A stretch of DNA of 9,455 nucleotides from Clostridia bacterium (GTDB lineage Bacteria; Bacillota; Clostridia; Christensenellales; UBA1242), in contig JAFTJJ010000018.1 of the NCBI GenBank assembly GCA_017456465.1, positions 1-9,455 on the forward strand, written 5' to 3'. The notes under the pieces were generated by a model, which was given only the letters and a program-made list of their open reading frames with translations, had not been told where the DNA came from and ran no database searches. A program made the translations under genes and the position numbers. Positions 6,321-9,455 of this stretch are shown piece after piece; the first letter of the stretch is position 1, and every line of letters starts with the position of its first letter.

Positions 6321-9300
6321 TTATTTAACTTGAACATGCTTTAAAAAACTTTTTTTATCAAAATAAACTTCTGCAGGTTTCACAAAAATTGTTTCATTAT
6401 TCGATGCCACAGCCTGAACAGTTAATGTTCCCACATATATATATTCATCAGATGTGCTTTCATTTTTAACACCATAAATTGATTTTCCAGAAGCAAGCAC
6501 AAAATCAGTGATATCCGAATCTCCAACAACGAGTGGAACCTGAGATCCTCCATCTGACCCCGAGTAATATGCATCAAGCAAATCGGATGAATTGCTCACT
6601 GAATATTCAATTGTTTTGTCTGAAATGCTTGTAATCGTCAGCGATGCTTGAACAAAATTCAATGTGATTGGATTTACTGGTGAAAAATCTTTTGAAGCGT
6701 TGATCGTTGGATAACGTGCTTTGTCAATTCCAATGTTAACAACAACTTTCACATAGATGTTTTTTTGAGCAGATAATGCAACACTATTGTTCACAAATTT
6801 CGGATTCCCAGAAAAATTGATTATTCCTCCAACCAAAACACCATCACCAATGTGCCCCGTTGACGAATGTGCTGTTTGATTGTCATCAGTTTCACCAAGT
6901 GCTACACAATTTTCAACAACAACATCTCCACCAATGCTGAGAGTGTTTCTTGACAAGTCATAAGAATATGAACTGTATTCAACCTTATATCCACCATAAC
7001 TTGCAATTCCGCCGCCATATTTTGCAACACAACTATCAATCAATCCGCCAGTCACCTCAACAACTCCTGTGCTCAAAATTCCACCCCCAAGTGTTGCTTG
7101 GAGATAACCATTACCAGAAATTGTTCCTCCCGACATTTTAAATGTCCCATCAGGACCAACATTTACATTTCCACCCACACTGTTTGTTATTTTTGTGTCA
7201 ACACTATTATTGCTGATCCATCCGTCATTCATAATAAGTGTACTCGTTCCAGAAACTGAAATCCCACCGCCCAAACACATCTTGAAGAGTTGATCGTCTG
7301 TTGAGTTGTCTGCAATGACCTCGTTTCCAATGACTTCACACCAGTGATCACCTTGCATTGTCATAACAACATCATTGTCCAAGAACACTCCAGCACCAAT
7401 TCCTCTGTCTGAGTAAGCATAAGTATAAGTATAAGAAATCGTTTGAGGAGCCGTCCCAATTTGCAACTCTTTTGTGATTGTTAACAAGTTTTGAACTTTG
7501 TTTGAATTAATTGACACGCCGTCATCCATCAGAACACTTGATCCACTTGCAAAATATGCACCACCACCAAACCTTGTTGCCGTGTTTAAAGTAACAATAA
7601 AGCCTGTGTCCCCACCATGATATAAGTCATCAACAATTCCAAGCGTGATTTCAGCAGAATTGGCAGATGCCAGTCCTCCACCATACTTTGCGGTATTTCC
7701 AGAAATCAATCCACCAACGAAATTACCACTTCCGCCAGTAACATACACTCCACCGCCAACATCAGCAGCGCAAGTTTCCACTCGTGCACTGATTGACGTT
7801 GTTCCCAAATTTAAAGTTGAGTCCACCGAATAAATGCCACCGCCATTTTTGCTTGCTGAGCAGCCCAAAATTTCCCCATTAAATGTCAAATTTGATATGT
7901 TGTCTGAATACAATCCACCACCATTTTTCGTCGCTGTACAACCTGTAATCTTTCCACCAATTTGTGATGTTGCTGTGTTATTATTTGAAAACAGATAAAT
8001 TCCACCACCATACGACGCTTCACAATTATTAATTGATCCTGAATAAATTTCACCATCAATATTTATTGCTGATCCAGTGTTTCCAAAAATCCCACCACCA
8101 CGATTTGCCGAACAACCATAAATCTTGGACCATAACAAAACTTCAGAAGTGTTTGATTTCAAATAAATTCCACCACCATCAGCAGTTGCTGTGGAGTTGC
8201 TGATCCCACCCCAAATTGTTGCAATTGATGAATCTCCCACATAAATTCCACCACCATTCTTTGCGCTACAATTGTTTATGAAATTTAAGCCATGAGTTTC
8301 CTCATTTTCCAACGATGAAGATTTATTCAAACAAACGCCACCACCATTTGCTGCCGCCTTGCACAAACTGATCAGTGCCGAAGAATACAATTTGATTTTT
8401 GCATTTGAATTTGCATAAATTCCGCCGCCATTTGTTGCTGTGTTGTTTGACAGTTTTCCTTTCATTTCCAAAACAGCTTGATTGCTTGAACTTCTTCCTT
8501 GCATGAAAATTGCACCGTTTGAAGAAGTTCCGTTTTGAATTGTAACACCTGACTCAATCGTCACAGTGTTTGCGCCCATCAAAGCAATTCCAGACCCCGC
8601 ATAACCTGCAGTGTTTTGATTCATTGACCCACTTGCAAAATTTAAACTGCTTGACGACAAAAACACCGCAGCACCTGATGTTTTGCAATCATTGCCATCA
8701 AAAGTTGCATCCGTGAAAGTGAGAGTGCTGCTCACTGCATAAATCGCTCCACCGTGACCATATCCACTGGTGGACAGTGAACTGTTTGATGTGAACGCTC
8801 CTTTCACTTCATAAGTTCCACCTGCAAAATAAATTGCTCCACCACTCACTGTTGATTCTTCATTTCGAACACTGTTTTGATTGAAAACAGATCCAGTATC
8901 AAATGCAAGATCGGCATCTTGTGCCACATACAATCCACCACCAAAATGGCTTGCGGTGTTTCCATCAAATGTCGCCGCCGTCGTGAGCGAAACTGTTTGG
9001 TCAGAAGCATAAACGCCCGCCCCATCAACAGCCACATTGTTTTTGATTGTCGTTGTGCTTGAAAGTGTTGCTCCACTGTTTGCACCAAGATAAAGTCCGC
9101 CACCATATTGAGTTGCTGTGTTGCCATCAAAAATTGTTCCGTCAAACGCCGTTTCCACTGAATACAACTCACTGCCTTCAACAAACATTCCGCCACCATT
9201 TTTTGCAGTATTGTTTTTGAACTCTACTTCTCCAAATTCATAAACATACTTCGATTCTTTCAAATAAACACCGCCTCCATTGTTACCGGTGTTGTCATGA

Positions 9301-9455
9301 AAACTTCCACCCGAAAAATATGGAACTGTTATGATGTAAGCACCCGCACCATCAACAGAACTGTTCACATGGTTATAAATTTCGCCGCCATACATATAGA
9401 AATATCCAGAACAGTTGACACCTCTGACTTTGTTTGCAAAAATATCACCGCCATG
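6321..9455 (-). CDS. Large right-handed beta-helix repeat protein (GGGIY/Pmp-like), 5' end beyond window
   Basis: The frame is open from base 9455 to the TAA at 6321, giving 1044 residues. An ATG at 9395 lies inside the repeat region, and the 20 codons before it still read as repeat (HGGDIFANKV), so the true start is outside the window. About 30 coils of 24-45 residues run to roughly residue 900. Most have the form GGG[IVL]Y, a small-residue strand, then FxxN or IxxN followed by TA/SA, and some read MSGGTISGN. This resembles chlamydial Pmp repeats and giant surface proteins of gut Firmicutes. The helix is followed by a tail of about 145 non-repeat residues. I see no LPXTG signal, membrane segment, SLH domain or autotransporter barrel at the C-terminus, so any surface anchor must lie upstream or be non-covalent. 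A role in adhesion or carbohydrate contact is a guess. It has its own terminator. Confidence 0.85.
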   Translation of the reverse strand, partial: HGGDIFANKVRGVNCSGYFYMYGGEIYNHVNSSVDGAGAYIITVPYFSGGSFHDNTGNNGGGVYLKESKYVYEFGEVEFKNNTAKNGGGMFVEGSELYSVETAFDGTIFDGNTATQYGGGLYLGANSGATLSSTTTIKNNVAVDGAGVYASDQTVSLTTAATFDGNTASHFGGGLYVAQDADLAFDTGSVFNQNSVRNEESTVSGGAIYFAGGTYEVKGAFTSNSSLSTSGYGHGGAIYAVSSTLTFTDATFDGNDCKTSGAAVFLSSSSLNFASGSMNQNTAGYAGSGIALMGANTVTIESGVTIQNGTSSNGAIFMQGRSSSNQAVLEMKGKLSNNTATNGGGIYANSNAKIKLYSSALISLCKAAANGGGVCLNKSSSLENEETHGLNFINNCSAKNGGGIYVGDSSIATIWGGISNSTATADGGGIYLKSNTSEVLLWSKIYGCSANRGGGIFGNTGSAINIDGEIYSGSINNCEASYGGGIYLFSNNNTATSQIGGKITGCTATKNGGGLYSDNISNLTFNGEILGCSASKNGGGIYSVDSTLNLGTTSISARVETCAADVGGGVYVTGGSGNFVGGLISGNTAKYGGGLASANSAEITLGIVDDLYHGGDTGFIVTLNTATRFGGGAYFASGSSVLMDDGVSINSNKVQNLLTITKELQIGTAPQTISYTYTYAYSDRGIGAGVFLDNDVVMTMQGDHWCEVIGNEVIADNSTDDQLFKMCLGGGISVSGTSTLIMNDGWISNNSVDTKITNSVGGNVNVGPDGTFKMSGGTISGNGYLQATLGGGILSTGVVEVTGGLIDSCVAKYGGGIASYGGYKVEYSSYSYDLSRNTLSIGGDVVVENCVALGETDDNQTAHSSTGHIGDGVLVGGIINFSGNPKFVNNSVALSAQKNIYVKVVVNIGIDKARYPTINASKDFSPVNPITLNFVQASLTITSISDKTIEYSVSNSSDLLDAYYSGSDGGSQVPLVVGDSDITDFVLASGKSIYGVKNESTSDEYIYVGTLTVQAVASNNETIFVKPAEVYFDKKSFLKHVQVK
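6750..9455 (-). repeat. Array of about 30 degenerate beta-helix coil repeats in the large gene
   Basis: Coils begin with a Gly-rich turn (GGGIY, GGGLY, GGAIY, GAGVF and similar), seen on the plus strand as recurring CCACCACC or CCGCCACC words spaced roughly 75-120 bp. Several copies are nearly identical over short stretches, for example ATAAATTCCACCACC close to 7995, 8165 and 8240. Divergence elsewhere shows an old array, not a fresh tandem expansion. Regularity is best between about 7560 and 9300 and loosens toward the C-terminus. Confidence 0.8.
7413..7435 (-). repeat. Short in-frame hexanucleotide repeat encoding a Tyr-Thr run
   Basis: The plus strand shows ATAAGT at 7419-7424 and 7425-7430, flanked by partial copies, encoding the YTYTYAY segment of the beta-helix protein. 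It lies in an unusually long insertion between two coils. Because the unit is six bases, slippage would change length without breaking the frame. Confidence 0.55.

Noticed and set aside
6900..9455. CRISPR-like array suggested by evenly spaced CCACCACC words
   Set aside because: The words fall in one open frame as Gly codons, the spacing and repeat sequence vary, and the translated coils give a coherent beta-helix protein.
6321..9455. Chlamydial Pmp autotransporter
   Set aside because: The GGxI and FxxN repeats are similar, but there is no C-terminal beta-barrel and the neighbouring genes indicate a Gram-positive type lineage.
1..9455. Insertion sequence, prophage, tRNA or other RNA gene
   Set aside because: No transposase, integrase, terminal inverted repeats or tRNA-like cloverleaf was seen, and gaps between genes are too short to hold a sizeable RNA gene.

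Overview
The window is a compact bacterial segment in which every supported gene lies on the minus strand, so transcription runs from high to low coordinates. The moderately AT-rich composition, strong Shine-Dalgarno sites and the tig-clpP-clpX ... engB gene order point to a Bacillota (Firmicutes), most likely a Clostridia-type organism. That assignment is an inference from gene order and protein flavour, not a proven identification.

Region 1 (9455 down to 6321) is the 3' part of a very large surface/secreted-type gene. It encodes about 30 coils of a right-handed beta-helix with GGGIY-type repeats, resembling chlamydial Pmp repeats and the giant GGGIY/MSGGTISGN proteins of gut Firmicutes. Its 5' end is outside the window. 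It ends at a TAA codon followed by a clear intrinsic terminator.

Region 2 (6320 down to about 2774) is a protein quality-control operon. A near-consensus sigma-A promoter drives tig (trigger factor), clpP (protease) and clpX (AAA+ unfoldase), and a strong hairpin terminator closes it. Trigger factor assists nascent chains at the ribosome. ClpX recognises and unfolds substrates and feeds them to ClpP. This ClpX carries an Asn/Gly-rich N-terminal extension.

Region 3 (2703 down to 1) is a second transcription unit: a split transketolase (N-terminal TPP-binding subunit, then C-terminal subunit), the ribosome-assembly GTPase engB/ysxC, and the start of a metallophosphoesterase that overlaps engB by 20 bp and runs off the window. 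In many Firmicutes lon sits between clpX and engB; here the transketolase pair occupies that place.

The housekeeping genes look intact. The points most worth a second look are a ladder of cysteines at matching positions of consecutive beta-helix coils in the large protein, and the replacement of the conserved Asp of the TPP/metal-binding GDG motif by Asn in the transketolase N-subunit. I see no transposon, CRISPR array, RNA gene or clear novel multi-gene system.
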